Counted from the first letter of the stretch, positions 39,160 through 52,231 are shown. The stretch is 60,000 nucleotides of DNA from Polytrichum commune (GCA_950295325.1 OX485809.1:16060001-16120000); one strand, 5' to 3'. Notes: generated by a model not told the origin, from the sequence alone. Numbers and translations are program-made.

Positions 39160-40449
39160 TCACCCAAAATTTAATTGTTGGGGTTTAAGAGGTGATACTA
39201 TGCCTGTTGAGGCGTCGTCTTTAACAGGAATGTGATCTCCCTCGGTTGTTTCATTATCGGTTTGTTCTTGGTGTAACTTTATGACAGACCTTAACCAATC
39301 CCTATTTCTTTCCGCTTTCTTTCTCCGATAGTCTCTTGCTACAGCACGATCCTCTCTAGCCTTAGCATTGGCTGCTTTTCGTACTGAGGCTGTTTGTGCA
39401 TGAGACTTTGCATGTGCAGGTTCCAGTATGGAAAATGCATATGATTTCACTTGATCCCTTATACTTATCTATGTGATTTTACATACCGTTTTCTTCCCTG
39501 TAGGCATAATTTCTCAAAATTGATGTAATCTTTGCCTTTGAAGGAAGAATCAGAGAAATCTGGGATATTCACACTTGTATAAGGATCAAAAGGCCTGTAA
39601 TAAAAACGTGCCTCTTTCTTAGTGAAGGTCCCACCATTCCAACAACCGTACCCAAACTTGTTGGCTGGAAAATTTTCGTCTTTATGTTGGCTGTAAACCA
39701 AAAACATAAATCGAAGATCCACCCTCAACCTTGAGTACCCATTGTTTATGATAATTTCATTAAACCCTTCACCATGATTCCAGACTATTTCAAAGATCTT
39801 TGACTGGAGGTGGTTGGGTAGTTTAAGAAAATTATCTTTAAACCCTTTAGGATAGATAGGGTGATTTGGTCCTATATGAATTCCTACACCCCAAAAAGAG
39901 GCTTTGTAAAAACGATAAAGTGCGGTAAATAAATGTGAGCCTTGGTAAAGCCAATCGTCATAACTTTCTGACTTTGGCGGGATAGATTCCCAAGGCCACA
40001 TTCTCTATTCTTTTTACCGCATCTTGAGCGTCTTTCATTAATTGTTCTCCACCTGGTGCTAATAACGTATGTTCAAGGTATTGACTTAATAGATAGTCTC
40101 TTTCCTCGAAGTTACTGAAATCTTTTATGTCTTCAGTGCCTTTGATGATGGTTCTATTTTGCCAAACCTTTGTCACAATAATTTGTTGTATTTCTAACGG
40201 AAGGGTTTTAATGCTGGACTCTAATGGAGATCGAGCAAACACAGTTTGTTTTAGGAATCTCTCCCTAGGAAATTTACTCCATTTGTGTAGATTAGTTTCC
40301 TTAGGTCTCCAATGAGTAAAACGTGCATTTAGCGTTTCTATGACTGCTTTCTTAACAGGTTGGGCCTTATCACTCAATTCCACGATTAAGGTGAAAAGGC
40401 CAACTATACACATCCAGGAACCCTCTACTTCAGGGTCCCAGGGCCACAT
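39160..40449 (-). CDS. Unrecognised ORF cluster of a retroelement-like region
   Basis: Two overlapping frames both open with MWPW: 39958-40449 (MWPWDPEVEG, 163 codons) and 39465-40001 (MWPWESIPPK, 178 codons). The second ATG lies 44 bases inside the first, in another frame. A third frame, 39160-39450, is Lys/Arg/Ala-rich (AKAREDRAVARDYRRKKAER). A GGTATGT donor-like site ends the second. I do not recognise any family: no zinc knuckle, protease or RT is seen. They lie just downstream, in the same sense, of a tRNA-Asp primer site and an LTR-like end, in the position of gag or an extra ORF. They are truncated on the left by MULE sequence. Confidence 0.45.
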
Positions 40450-40661
40450 TAAATTTGTCCTTCAAATTTTCAGTGCATGTCTATTATGCTTTCTTTTATC
40501 ATGGTAAAAGTAAATAAACTGTAAGAATAGTCTTAAGACTTGTTCTCAATTTATTGTGATTACCATTATATGTGCATAATATGATATGGCTTGTTTTGTA
40601 GGTTTTTAATTTAGTGACCTCTATCAATATCTCATCACTAAATTCTGACGACCGTAGCCTT

Positions 40662-40678
40662 CCCCGGCAGCGGCGCCA
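40662..40678 (-). other. Primer-binding site, tRNA-Asp type
   Basis: On the minus strand TGGCGCCGCTGCCGGGG. This is the complement of the 3' end of plant tRNA-Asp except for one base, a primer used by several plant LTR retrotransposons. Three bases separate it from TGTAGTTAGG, the likely LTR border. Confidence 0.75.
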
Positions 40679-40681
40679 AAA

Positions 40682-41200
40682 TGTAGTTAGGTTTTTAGGA
40701 TTGGGTTCATACTCTCAAAAAACCCCAGGGAAGACCAAATAAGTGTCAGGTGTAACTTTAGTGTGTCATAATAAGATTAATTGATAGGTTGAAATAGTTA
40801 CGAGATGCTTTTGACAGTCAATTAACTTAGGATTCACTTTCTCATCTATACTTAGTGACCACTTGTGAGGGTTACTTAACTTATAAAGAGTCTAAGTGTT
40901 CATAAAATAAATTATCATCTTGTTTTATTTATCAAAAGGCTAGTAACGAGTAACCGGGACCGAGTCTAAGCGAACGAGTCTTAAGCATCTTAATCGGCCT
41001 AAGTCAGTGTCACGAGTCAAGTGCCAAGAGTCTAGAGTAGACAGCCTAGTCACCAGTGCCAAGTAGACAGTCTGAGTAGCCAAGTAACAAGTCTAGTAAC
41101 CAGTAACCAGTAGACAGTCTTGTGTCATGAGAAGCGTCTGGACACATTAGCCACTGAGAAAGGATAGGTTATATACCTGCCCTTATTGGAACTCCCAACC
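40682..41200 (-). repeat. LTR-like region (inner end, with promoter) of a minus-strand retroelement
   Basis: Begins with TGTAGTTAGG next to the tRNA-Asp primer site. A minus-strand TATA (TATATAA at about 41169-41175) would start transcription toward the ORFs. Between about 40930 and 41130 there are degenerate repeats of the kind AGTAACCAGTAGACAGTCT. The outer end is not identified. Sequence of similar character runs to about 43240, where LINE-related sequence starts, and no second LTR lies in the window. Confidence 0.5.
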
Positions 41201-41884
41201 AATATGGGATAAAGGCGCACTTGACTCCCGCGACTCTTTCTTCACAGCTTCTTCCTCGCGATCGACCACTTCTACACTTTTCGACTCTCCTTCTTCGCGG
41301 TCGGAAACAGGTTCATCACAGCACTTCTTCCCTCAAATGCATTTGAACTTAGACACCTCATGATGGGAAGTAATCACTACGCCAATTCCCTGCATCAAAC
41401 AAAGTGTTTCAACAGAACAAACCTCACACCTCCTTTGGCAGCGATCTCAATTACATGCTCCCGGACCCTGTTCAGTAAAAGGAATCCTCCACGACCGCAT
41501 CCGATTTTCCCAGGGAAGAATCACCTTCTCCTACACAGTTTGAATGCCAAGTATTTCCTTCTCGGAACACGCGACGCGGAAAAAGAAATTTCAGTTAATT
41601 GCTCCCCTCGAATCAAACTACATTACCTTGAATATTTGCTGGTTGACTTCTCGACTAATTAAACGGGTTGCTCTCATCCGAATTCTTCAGGGGAGATTCC
41701 TCTCTTCTTCTACATCATTACGCTCGTTATCCCTAATCCCTAGATTCCACGATAAAAAGCTTCTCCTTTCTCAGGTATATGTCTGCGAGTGAAATCTTAA
41801 GGTTATCCATTCCCACTCAAGCAAGTGACTTTTACCAAGCAAAGGGGATGACTTCAGAACCTTCGGCCAGGCTAAGTATTTCAT

Positions 41885-42940
41885 TTCTTTTCACAAGAAC
41901 TCCCTGATCCCCTTATCCCTCAATCACACAACACCTGAGAGACTTACTGAATTCTGAAGTTAATTGTGATCCGAATAAGATCTCTATTAGTGTTCCTGTT
42001 TCATAATTCAAAGTTCAAACACTAAACTCATATCATGGATTCGGGCTCCTCACTGTCCCTACACTTTCTTGCTCTTTCCCATGTCCGTCGTCATCAAGGT
42101 GTGAAAACCTTTCATCACCACAAAGAGACTCAATTTGTCCTTTCACAGGAACAAACCTTCAGAGTTCACAATCATATTATATTTCATTTAGATGTAGACT
42201 TCCTACCACTTCAAATTCCCTCAGGAGTAACCCCAGAGACTCTTTCAAGGTATGGACACTACTTTCTCTTTCTTCTCGAGAGGAATATTAGACTTACACT
42301 AGATGATCTCGCATAATTAAACAAGTCATGTGATCACAATGGAATTTCACATTCCACCTGCAACGTGCAAATATAATTGAATACAGGGATCTAAGAGACG
42401 CAAACTATTTCCCACAGTTCACTCTTTATTACTTATATTATCAAGAGACTCTTCAAGATTAAATCGGGAATTCACTTCCCTGAAAAGACCACCCAAGTAA
42501 TGGGTATTGCACTGGTTTGTACGAGAGTGTAAATTCTTGGAAGCTTATTATGTGACTGAGAGTTTCTCACTCCCCTATCTGTCACTGACTCCTTCACAAG
42601 AGTAGGATGAATTAGATTTCCTCTTGACTTGCTCCGAATTAGGGACATTCACTGTCCCCACATCAACTGTAGCTTTTTAAAATCTTAAGACACTGTCCAA
42701 GAAATTCGGGACTAGACTGTTTACGATCAAACCATGAAACATATATTGTTCCCTTCAAGAGTTTCACACTCCTGAATCACAACTCCACCTCAACAACAAT
42801 GTCCACAATTTTACATTCACAATTCAATGAGAAAGAATTCAATAATTGCACTTTGTATTGATATGAAAGGCGCTGTACACATAAAATTAAGGGTTTCACA
42901 CCCTGAGAGTTGACAAAAACATTCACTCTCTTCACGAGAG
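41885..42940. repeat. Array of about ten small hairpins with fixed TTCAC loop and varying stems
   Basis: Short inverted repeats with a five-base centre TTCAC but different stems: TTCTT/AAGAA (41885-41899), TCCT/AGGA, extended by a bulged TTTG/CAAA (42134-42155), TGGAAT/ATTCCA (42340-42356), GGGAA/TTCCC (42466-42480), GAGT/ACTC with centre TTCTC (42560-42572), ACTC/GAGT with a looser centre (42588-42603), GGGACA/TGTCCC (42642-42658), GAGT/ACTC extended by TTCA/TGAA (42754-42776), AGGGT/ACCCT (42890-42904) and CTCTC/GAGAG (42926-42940). One reversed copy, AAGGT-GTGAAA-ACCTT, is at 42096-42111. They lie upstream of the LTR-like TATA. Function unknown. Confidence 0.75.
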
Positions 42941-43239
42941 GGAAAATCAAAAATTTACAATGCCCCCCCTTGTCTTCTCCTTCTTTCTTCTTATCTTTCT
43001 ATCCTCAAAAGGTGGTGACTGTCTACAGCTAGGATTCCAAGTGCTACTTCTAATTGTCACATGTGAATTCCATGCCCCCTCATATCCTCTAAATTCTGGG
43101 CAGCAAAGGAAATTCTTCTTTCCTAGCCTGTTTCCATTTTGGAGTGACTAAGTGTCTAATACTTCACTATTTTACTAGTCTTGAGTAAAATTTATCATTC
43201 ATTTACATCTCAAAACTAAAACTTAAGCATCAGACCAAA

Positions 43240-44680
43240 AAATGGTACCACACCCCCCCCCCCCCTCTGGTTTAACAAGGGGACGAAGGTATTGCCATGC
43301 TAGGATTACACCATCCCGCCGGCAACACCTAACATGCATACAAACTCCCTGAAGGACAGAAAAAAAATCCTATGTGAAGAATCAACAACCATCTATGTCG
43401 CCCTCCACCTCACCAAAGACAACACTATACACTCATTTATCTTCATTGACAACCTCAACTCCATTAGCCTTATCCACAACCACCCCAACAAATTACTTAT
43501 GCAAACCACTATCCGACGACTTTTACAACACACACAACCACTCACACTCGAAAATATCCATGCTCACGTGGGAATACTTGGCAACAAAGTTGCCAACAAA
43601 TTGACCAAATTCGATGCTTACCCACCCACCCATACCCTCTGTCCCCAAATACATGTCACATATACCACCCCCTTTTGGCACTCCAAAATCCTTATGAAAT
43701 ATCCTCATACCACACGCATCCAACACCTCAAGCCCTACATACATAGGGAATACACCTGCCAACTCACAACCTCAATCTTACCCCGATACCCATACGTAGC
43801 AAAATGGCTCAATAGTTTACTCCTCCATTTCCAACTACTTCAAGTTAGCACCCCAATGCACAAATGCCCAAATCACAAAAACATTTAAAATGCAATACAA
43901 CAACACATGGCAACCAAAGAAAACACACCACTTGGCCCACCCAAGACCCCTCCCCCCTTTGCCCGCTACAAAAACCAACACATGTTTACACCTTCTCCCC
44001 GTGTGCACAAACACCACCTTCAACAACATCCGAACGACCAAACACAACAAATTTGTATGGAAAATACACAAACTACTCCTATCCCACTTCACAACAAAAA
44101 AAAACACTCTTAATGCATGCAAACACTCACGTAGGGAACCCCCTAGAGAACACCATCCTCACATGGCTCTACCCATGCCTTTGCACCACAAGACCGTGTC
44201 ATTGCCTCACCAAACTTAAAGTTGACATCCTTATCATCACCATTACCTCCCAAGAACAACCCACATTATACCACCAAATCTACAATTTATTGACTTCATG
44301 TTTTGCCCAAATTGGAATCCACCACCGCAATTCAACAAAAAAAACTCAAATAAAAAAAATTGATGGGCACCCTTGAACACACTGGATGGCATGTCACACT
44401 CACTATCTCAGAACATGCATCCACACAAACAACATCACCAACCTATTCTAACAATGTTGCATCCTTCTAATGCCCATCCATGCATGCATGTAACAAATCC
44501 ACATGCTAGCCATGAAATACCTCACCCTACTCATGTTCAACGAACAATAATTGGAATATCACCAACCATTGGTACTACACACCTAAGCACACACTGAAAA
44601 TAATACATACAAACAACAAAATCTCAAGGATGAACCCTACAACATGTTGCCCAAACCCACCCAATTAGCTCAGATCAAGG
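43240..44680 (+). pseudogene. Decayed LINE fragment (RNase H and C-terminus), plus strand
   Basis: After a poly-C run (about 43251-43265) the frames 43334-43888, 43890-44219 and 43864-44376 together follow the LINE C-terminal half. They give the RNase H strand FIFIDNLNSISLI (compare HIFTDCLNVLYLL), the AHVGILGNKVANKL block (compare AHTNIQGNEQADKL), TKHNKFVWKIHKLL (compare KRHNKAVWEIRKLL), PCLCTTRPCHCLTKLKVDIL (compare PCTCGTQRCHCNARLKPDIL) and a GWHV block. Frame changes and lost acidic residues (ADKL to ANKL) show that it is dead. The RT and methyltransferase-like parts are absent. Confidence 0.75.
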
Positions 44681-44691
44681 AATAGACAACC

Positions 44692-45252
44692 CACGGGTAG
44701 GTCACTTAGTGCATTTTAAAAATGACGTGCGGCATAATATAGAGAGGATTAAAATCATTTGAAATAAAAATTATAAAGGAATTCCAAATAATGAAGGGGC
44801 CATTAAATGTAGACAATCCCATTATAAGTAAATTAGTGGACATAAAATGTGGGCCATTATTCTTTTGTAAAATTAATATAGGGGCTGAAGATAAGGATCC
44901 TAGAAGGTATGTTTAGTATGTTTGCTATGGTCTACTATGTGTTTTCTTCATAACTTTGTTTGCAATGATATAACTGTTTTCACCCTTCTTTGTTTCCATG
45001 GTTTCCCTTAACACTCGTCAATGCGTTAGGAAGTAGATTAGCTTTTATTACTTATAAGGAATATAGAGTACAAAAAATTGCAGTGACTTGGACAATATAA
45101 GTAATGGAAGGGTGAAAACAAATGGGCCATTTTTGAAATTTAAGTAATTATAGGGAGGCTTTAATTCAGCCCTTGAAGGTAAATAGCCCCAAAACAAAAA
45201 AAACCCCAGCCGCACGTGGTGCACAAAAATGCCTTAGAGTGACCTACCCGTG
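44692..45252 (+). mobile_element. hAT-type MITE, copy 2
   Basis: 561 bp, the same family and orientation as 17844-18425, with termini CACGGGTAGGTCACT and an 8-bp duplication AGACAACC (44684-44691 and 45253-45260). Compared with copy 1, about 20 bp are missing in the middle and scattered substitutions are present. The two copies inserted at unrelated sites. Confidence 0.9.
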
Positions 45253-45260
45253 AGACAACC

Positions 45261-45552
45261 TTTTGGAGACACCACCAAGAATTGAATTCAACTCATGTTA
45301 CAACAAGCAAAAACACCATGCCCTCAAAATACCCACCCTTGAGATATACAAACACTACCTAACAGAATTCATATTCCCCCATCAATGCTTATAGTGCACC
45401 CCCCCCTGTCATTGGTTGCTAATAGGGACCACCTCCGACATGAGGTAGTAGCAATTGTCTCACAACCCTACTAGTCAACATGTTTTGGGTTCACATATGA
45501 GCTCATGGCTATGATCAAAGTGAAGCGTCCCTTATTCACGCCATCCCTCAAG

Positions 45553-45602
<50 letters not shown>

Positions 45603-48079
45603 GCTTTGCTCTTGATTTTGCCTTTAAAACTAAAAAGTAACATTATTGACAATTTAATATGAGCATTCCAATAGGGCTGAGACACCTAAAGGGAATCCAC
45701 ACCACAGTTAAAAGGCTGAACTAAACTTAACCATGGGTTTAAATACTATGGTAAAGAATAGTTACCATACTTCGCGTTTTTAGGGTTTATGTGACCTAAA
45801 ACAGCCTCCTTGCTTGACCACACCAATACTTAAGCTTCTCATTCTTCCATGTGAAAACTCTTTTACATGCGTGAAGGAAAACGCTTAACTTTGAGTGTGA
45901 GAACAAGGTTGGAGGGGAGGTGAAAAAACTGACATTTGGTGTACTAAAGATTGTTACTATCAAGTTACACAACATGGCAAAAGAGCAGGTAAGTATACTC
46001 ATTGATTTGTAACGAGTATTGATGTTGTAAACTATCAATGGACTTGACAGGTGAGGTTAATGTGTGACATGGATAGCAACTAAGCTAGCTGAAGACACCT
46101 GACACATGCCTTTCTAACACACATTTGTATGGTTGGGTTGGCACGGGTGCAGGTGAGGCTAGCTCTTCACATTTTCTACACCAACAATAGTACATTGTTC
46201 AAGTTTGAATACTCTTTCACCTTATTATATGATAAGCATGAAAGTAGTGTTATTGCTTTGAAATAGTATTTTGATTAGCACACAACCACTACAAAGTAGT
46301 TGAGACAGTATTGATACATATGTACAAGTTTACATATGATATACTCAACCTATTACTTGATGATGATATTGGTGACATTGGTAACATTAGTTACATTGGC
46401 TTCCAAACACAATGCATTACATAGATAGAACTGTATTATGGATTATGATTACTTAGCAGAATACACTACAGAGTAAAGCTATATTCTGGGCTAAACTTCT
46501 ACAGAGTTAGACTCTGGTATGGATTGTATATCTGCAGAGTTAGACTACAGTCCGAACTACGTTTATGCTGAGTTAGACTCTATTCTGAACTAAGGTTTTG
46601 AACTTGGGTTCTGGACTAAGCTTATGTATACAAGTCATGTAATGAGTACACCAAATCTCTACATTCTGACTACTCATACCACACAGACAGAGTTTTTAGT
46701 TAACTCTTGAAAAATCAAGCCATTCCATATTGTACAAAGTCTAGTACTACAAGCATAATGATAGACACTATGACTTGAAAGGAAATAGATTTGTGTTGAG
46801 GAAAATCCCACCCACCCACCCTTGCTTTATTTTGATGAAGAATAGAAAGGAAAGGGCCTCTGAAAAGAGGAAGATCAAGCTCTGAAAAAAGCTCTGAAAA
46901 GTACATCTCTCTCTCATATCAAATCATAAACATATGACTTTTGCCATTAGTATGCTAAAAACATTCTTCCCTTTGCATACTACAGCGTAGAACTATCATC
47001 TCAAGTATCCCAATGTGCTACATTAAATGTCAAAATATGAATTAATTTTACTTCAAAAATTTATCTATGTTGATGAATAGTATCATATTTGCAATTAGCA
47101 AACACGACACTTTGAGACCTCCAAGCATCTAGTTTAGGCCCTTCATAGATAGTGCACATGACACTTAATATCATGATTGGTGTTGTGGGATTCAATTGGA
47201 ATGAACAAAACAACAAACATGGGAGGGACATGTTTTTAACCGCATCCCCTGTGGTAGGTGTCATGACCTAAAATCTCTTGAGCCCTTACCATTTCTAGGG
47301 TCCACCCGCACTTCCCGATTAATCTTCAATTAGAGTAAGTAACCACTAAAATTAGTAATATGTGCATGCATTGCCTAGTTAAGAAAATTAGCTAACACAT
47401 GAGGTAGCTAACCAAAATGAGAGCTAATCAATTTTACACCCGTACCACCTAGTTAGCATTAAGCTTTAAATAAATGTTAATACACCGATTGGAAGTTAGC
47501 TACCTTTTTGGACCTTGCTTTTGTGAAGAAATCTTAACTCGTATTCCATACCCCCCCCCCAACCAAAATGCTAACTAACTTTTTACCAATGATTAGCCAA
47601 TGTTTTTTTCTTGAATGTCCACCTCTCATTTTCCCAGTTTTTTTCATTATGCTACAAGGTGGACCACACTATTTCCTACGCCATCCTAAATTAGCATACC
47701 TTTTTAAATCACAAATAATATTTTATTAATTAAAAATGTAACTAAAAACATTGGTGCACACCACTTCCCAACCCACACTATAGAACATTGGCATAACCAA
47801 ATGATGATATTTCTCTCCGAATCTTGTTTTCCCTTCACAAACAAACAATCTATCTTGTAGTACTTCTTGTGCTCATTTTGACGACACCGATTTCACCTCC
47901 TATCCCTTAGCCATCTCGGCACATTGACCATTTAAGGGTCATATGCATCTACCTTCAAGAAACACACATGTATGTCGATAGTTGATGTTTACTCCCTTGA
48001 TTCAGTAGAAACGAGTTTATGCTCTTTAGCCTTGCATTCCCAATTGAAAGACGAGGAAAATTTGATTGGTTGAAGATTC
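45261..48079. other. Intergenic with CT microsatellite and a degenerate minisatellite
   Basis: No gene. A CT repeat of about 23 units lies at about 45554-45600. At about 46465-46605 four degenerate units of about 35 bp share GAGTTAGACTCT. A C run is present near 47551-47560. The remainder is AT-rich without legible features. Confidence 0.55.
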
Positions 48080-48317
48080 AAGTGTAACTATACTAATTAT
48101 CCCAATTAGTGTGTGTTACTATTCAAAGTTACGCGGTGCAGTAACATTTTACTTAGGAGCTCAATTTTCATTAGCAAAAATTGAATTGGTTGTTCAGACA
48201 TTATAAAACATGGATGACTTTGCTTGGTAAATTACATTCTCAATAAATGATTATAACACCGCGTAACTCCAAACAGTAACACGCACATATTGGGATAATT
48301 AGTGTAGTGTTGCACTT
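48080..48317. mobile_element. MITE with long (about 60-bp) terminal inverted repeats
   Basis: About 238 bp. The left end (AAGTGTAACTATACTAATTA, to about 48138) and the reverse complement of the right end (from about 48257) agree over about 60 bp with few changes, both including TACTAATTATCCCAAT and GTTACGCGGTG. No coding capacity. A target duplication is not clear, so the superfamily is open. Confidence 0.75.
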
Positions 48318-51300
48318 TACTTTCTTGCTTGATGATGGATATTGTGGGCCACACTATAGAGATGTAAAGGGTAAGTCACACTATACACATGCCCATAACG
48401 CTCTAAATGTATTTAAACCTCCCATAGTAAGTTTGTGGTTGATTCATTCCACTAGGTCAAAATTTATAGGTCAATGCAATTTCAATTTAGGTAAGATTGG
48501 TGGAGGCTAGGAGAGTGGGGGACTCAAAAAGCAAGACATCCAACCTTCGATAGCCTTTGTTCATTGCACTAGAAAATTATAATATTCATCCTCTCACATG
48601 TACAGTAGACATCTTAGATCGTTAATCTTGGGTCACCAAATCTTACCAAATTAGAAGGAGTATCATTAACCCCTAACTTCCCAAGCCTATGAGAGAATTG
48701 ATTTGTGTGCATTTCACTCAATGTTGGCTGTAGGATTTTCATGTACAAGTTTTGAGGCTGAAAGGAGATTTATTTGTAGGACTTGAAACATGGGAAATGA
48801 GCTATTTCGAGGGAAAAAATGGGCTTCAATAACCCTTTGGATTTTTGGACCATAACAATTGAAGGAAGGCCGGGGTACAGAAGAAAATGCTATGTTTTAT
48901 CTTCCAAAGACGACCTTTGACCAATCAAATGTACCTTGGAAAATTAGGAGAATGCTTGTGTTATCCACTGGATGGGAACAACTCAATAGTTGAGCACCAC
49001 CACGAATTCTCATGCCAAAATGTGCAAAAACCACGATAAGCTAGCCATCTTGCATTTGGAGTATGTCAATTATCCCACATTTCTAATCATGTGAATGCAA
49101 AGAATTCTATAAGTATTAGAGAGTTCCCAAATGTTAAATTGAATGGTCAAGTGAGCACAAAGGCCATTTTCACATGAACATCAAAAAAACATTCTAAATT
49201 TACCAAAATAAACATCATTGATGCTCATGCAAAGTTTTGCATTGTAGTGGCAAAACATTGATTGGAGTCAACGCCCTCACATGAGCCCCCAACACAACAA
49301 AAACATGACCACTACCCATTTTGGCATTTTTTTACACACTCTAGTCATCTCCAAACTGCACAGCTTGTGTGTCTATGTGTAAGTATCCATGTTGGAATGA
49401 TGTCTATAGTTACTTTGATTGTGGATGAACAAGTTTGGTGGGGCCGATGTAGGGAAGGAACCATGCATCAACTCAAACTGGGTTGCTTGGGAAACTTGGG
49501 GTTAAAAATGCACCCCCTCCCAAGTTTGTGATTACTTCATCTTAACTGGCTCATAGTAGTGTACGAATTTGACATTCCGTATGGTAAATTTGAAGTCGAA
49601 GCAGGTAGGAAAGTTATTATGTGCTATGATATAAGGTATTAAAACCGAAAAGGGTGAATGACCACTACTTGTACGCTAGACTAGGAGTAGAATGACTCTT
49701 CCATGGACCCAAAAAGGCTAATTATAAAAAGGATTGCTCGAAAAGAATGCAGTGATAGGCTGGATGTAGTGATTGGCCATATATGTCACGTTTCACACCA
49801 CTTGAGATCACCTTTAGGTACCATCAAGTCAACCATTTTGTATGCATTCATATGCATAGTAGGATATTTTGACGCTCAAATTTGGGACACTCTATTGTAC
49901 ATGTAGGAGGGGGTTTCGACTTACTTGCCTCTTTCAAACAAACGTAACTAATTATTTATAGGGTATAAAATTACGAAACAACTTGCATTCCTCATCATTT
50001 CCAAGTCTACTCCAGCTCTGCAAATTATTGCACAAATTTCAAGCCACACCGTCCGCCCAAATCAACTTATTTTCACCATTTTCCACATTTCTACCTCACA
50101 TAACTACACTAAATATGATTTTTAGTGTTTGATTATATTTAGTGTTGTCACCACCCTATCCTGCTCAACACTAATTTTCAATTCTTTGATAATTAGTGTT
50201 AGACATAAATGCGCCACCACCTCCCTACCGCCACCTCCCGTCTCCTTTTATCACTGTTAATTTCTTTTCCATATCCTTACTAACACTAAATGTGTGCATG
50301 TAACTTCCACATACTGACATAATCAATACTTAGTGTTTGAGTTTACATTTAATGTTACTTACTTTCATAGGGTTAGTGATATTTAGTGTATGCGTTCGTA
50401 TTTCGTGTATCACACACTAAATATCATATTTAATGTACATGCATGATTTTCACATGAGGTAAGACTTATTAGTTGGGAACCGAGCTCTAATGAGATCAAG
50501 ACATCTATCTTAGCCCTAGGCTTCTAACATGTGGATGTGATCAAATGTAACATTCCACCCGGGTCCACATATACACACCTTCCCAAGGTCCGCCCGGCCT
50601 TCAATGAATAACATAGAAGCTTCGTTCACAAACGCCACTTGTCAAGCTCTTATGCACTTTAGCCGCCCTTTGCCCCCCGTGAACAACGACGTGTACTATA
50701 CACGCCTAGTCCGGTGGGTGGTTAGCGAGTGGACCAAGAGCCTCCGCCTAAAACACCACCACTTCCAAATTAGTGTGGGCCACACTAATTCTTAGCACCA
50801 CATTTGAAAATTCATATGGATCACCGTAAATGTCATATCATTCAACACTACGTAGTGTTGGCATACATTACAGTACGGTATGAAGTTTGTTGGCTATGTC
50901 TGTAGGACAGAGACTATGCATCAACTTCTTTGTTTCAAGAGTAAATTTCCTAACCACTTTGCGTTCACACTTGGACGTTACTTGTTCTTGTTATTTTTGG
51001 TCCACTTTATTTAATGTGGATTTTAACTATAATTATATATATGTATATACATAATTATCTATAATTTCTCCCTAAAATGCATAGAAATAAAGTTATTTCG
51101 ACAGTTCTTTCATTATTTTAAAAAAAAAATTCGGGTGATAAATGAGTAGCTTCAATCCTTGACCCGCATTTGAGAAGAAGGTGCACGAAATCCAAGAAAG
51201 GTTTGGTATAGTAAATAGCCTTGAATTGGCATGAGCAAAGTGGACAGCTATAATTGTAGTCTTTTATAATGAAGGACAAAGCCTCACGGTTCTACCGCTT

Positions 51301-52231
51301 TCTTGTTCTATTCTATTTCACACGAGGCATCAAGTTGTTCAAAATGGCATGTGTTGTGAAGTCGCTTGACATGGAGAGTGTTGTGTGTTATGTGTCATAT
51401 GGTGGCGCTATTGTCATTGGTGTGCCTCACACTGAACCGCTTGACATAAGATGTATACTTTATCGTGCTTGAGAGAAGTTGTCGTATGAAGAAGAAGAAG
51501 AAGAAGAAGAAGAAGAAGAAGAATGCAAGTTCCTTGTCCATATGTCACGTGCCATTGTCGTTTATCATTTAGTGTGCATCACAACTGTTACACCATGTCA
51601 GGACCACACGTTCTGAAGGCTCCAATTCCTATGTTATATTGACTATTTTCAACCCATTTCTTTGGACTCTCAACAAAGTTTGGCCATTCAATCCCACGGC
51701 CTCTCGACTCGGCCGGGTGAAGTGGCCCTTCACACACGAGACTGAGAGCCCGCGACCATTACACTTCAAGCACTCTCAGTGGTGGAAAAGGTGGGGCCTG
51801 TCCAAGTTCGCTTCACACTACGCTTGAGGGACCAACGAAGTAAGTGAATGCAAGATGAATGTAAACTCTACATGGATTCCTACATGGCATCGAATGGATC
51901 GTGTTTCATGGTCACTTGGATTGTTTTCAAAAACCACCTCTCGGAGGTAGGCCTAACGCAAAACCGAGAGAGTGACCATGGCACTCCGAACGCTCACAAC
52001 TGTTGATTTACTCTACTTCACCATGTGTGAGGATGCACATGAATAAAAAGTCATTGAAATTTGTTGAGGGCCCAGTCACACATGGCTTCACACTACAGTT
52101 GAGGGCCCGTGACCACACAACATGATTTCGGAGGTGTGTTGGGACGGCCTTTGGACACTTTTTTTTTTGGGCTCCCACAATTTCATGCTCATGGCTCTCG
52201 GCTTGTGTGTGAAGTGGCCCTTAGTGTAAGG
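48318..52231. other. Intergenic with several repeats
   Basis: No gene recognised. About 48640-49540 is the inverted partner of 28760-29620. About 49765-49860 is a direct, diverged copy of 59905-60000. About 50105-50440 contains roughly ten copies, on both strands, of TTAGTGT, and the perfect palindrome CAACACTACGTAGTGTTG lies at about 50842-50859. A GAA microsatellite of about 12 units is at about 51488-51523. Confidence 0.6.

Noticed and set aside
41360-41792. Small proteins from plus-strand frames in the LTR-like region
   Set aside because: There is no conserved domain or splice pattern, and the frames oppose the inferred direction of the element.
40682-43240. A complete long terminal repeat
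   Set aside because: Only the inner border and promoter are supported. No matching outer border, second LTR or target duplication could be found.
51488-51523. GAA repeat as the tail of another minus-strand LINE or SINE
   Set aside because: The sequence beside it lacks the terminal hairpin and the shared 150-bp tail, so it is treated as a plain microsatellite.
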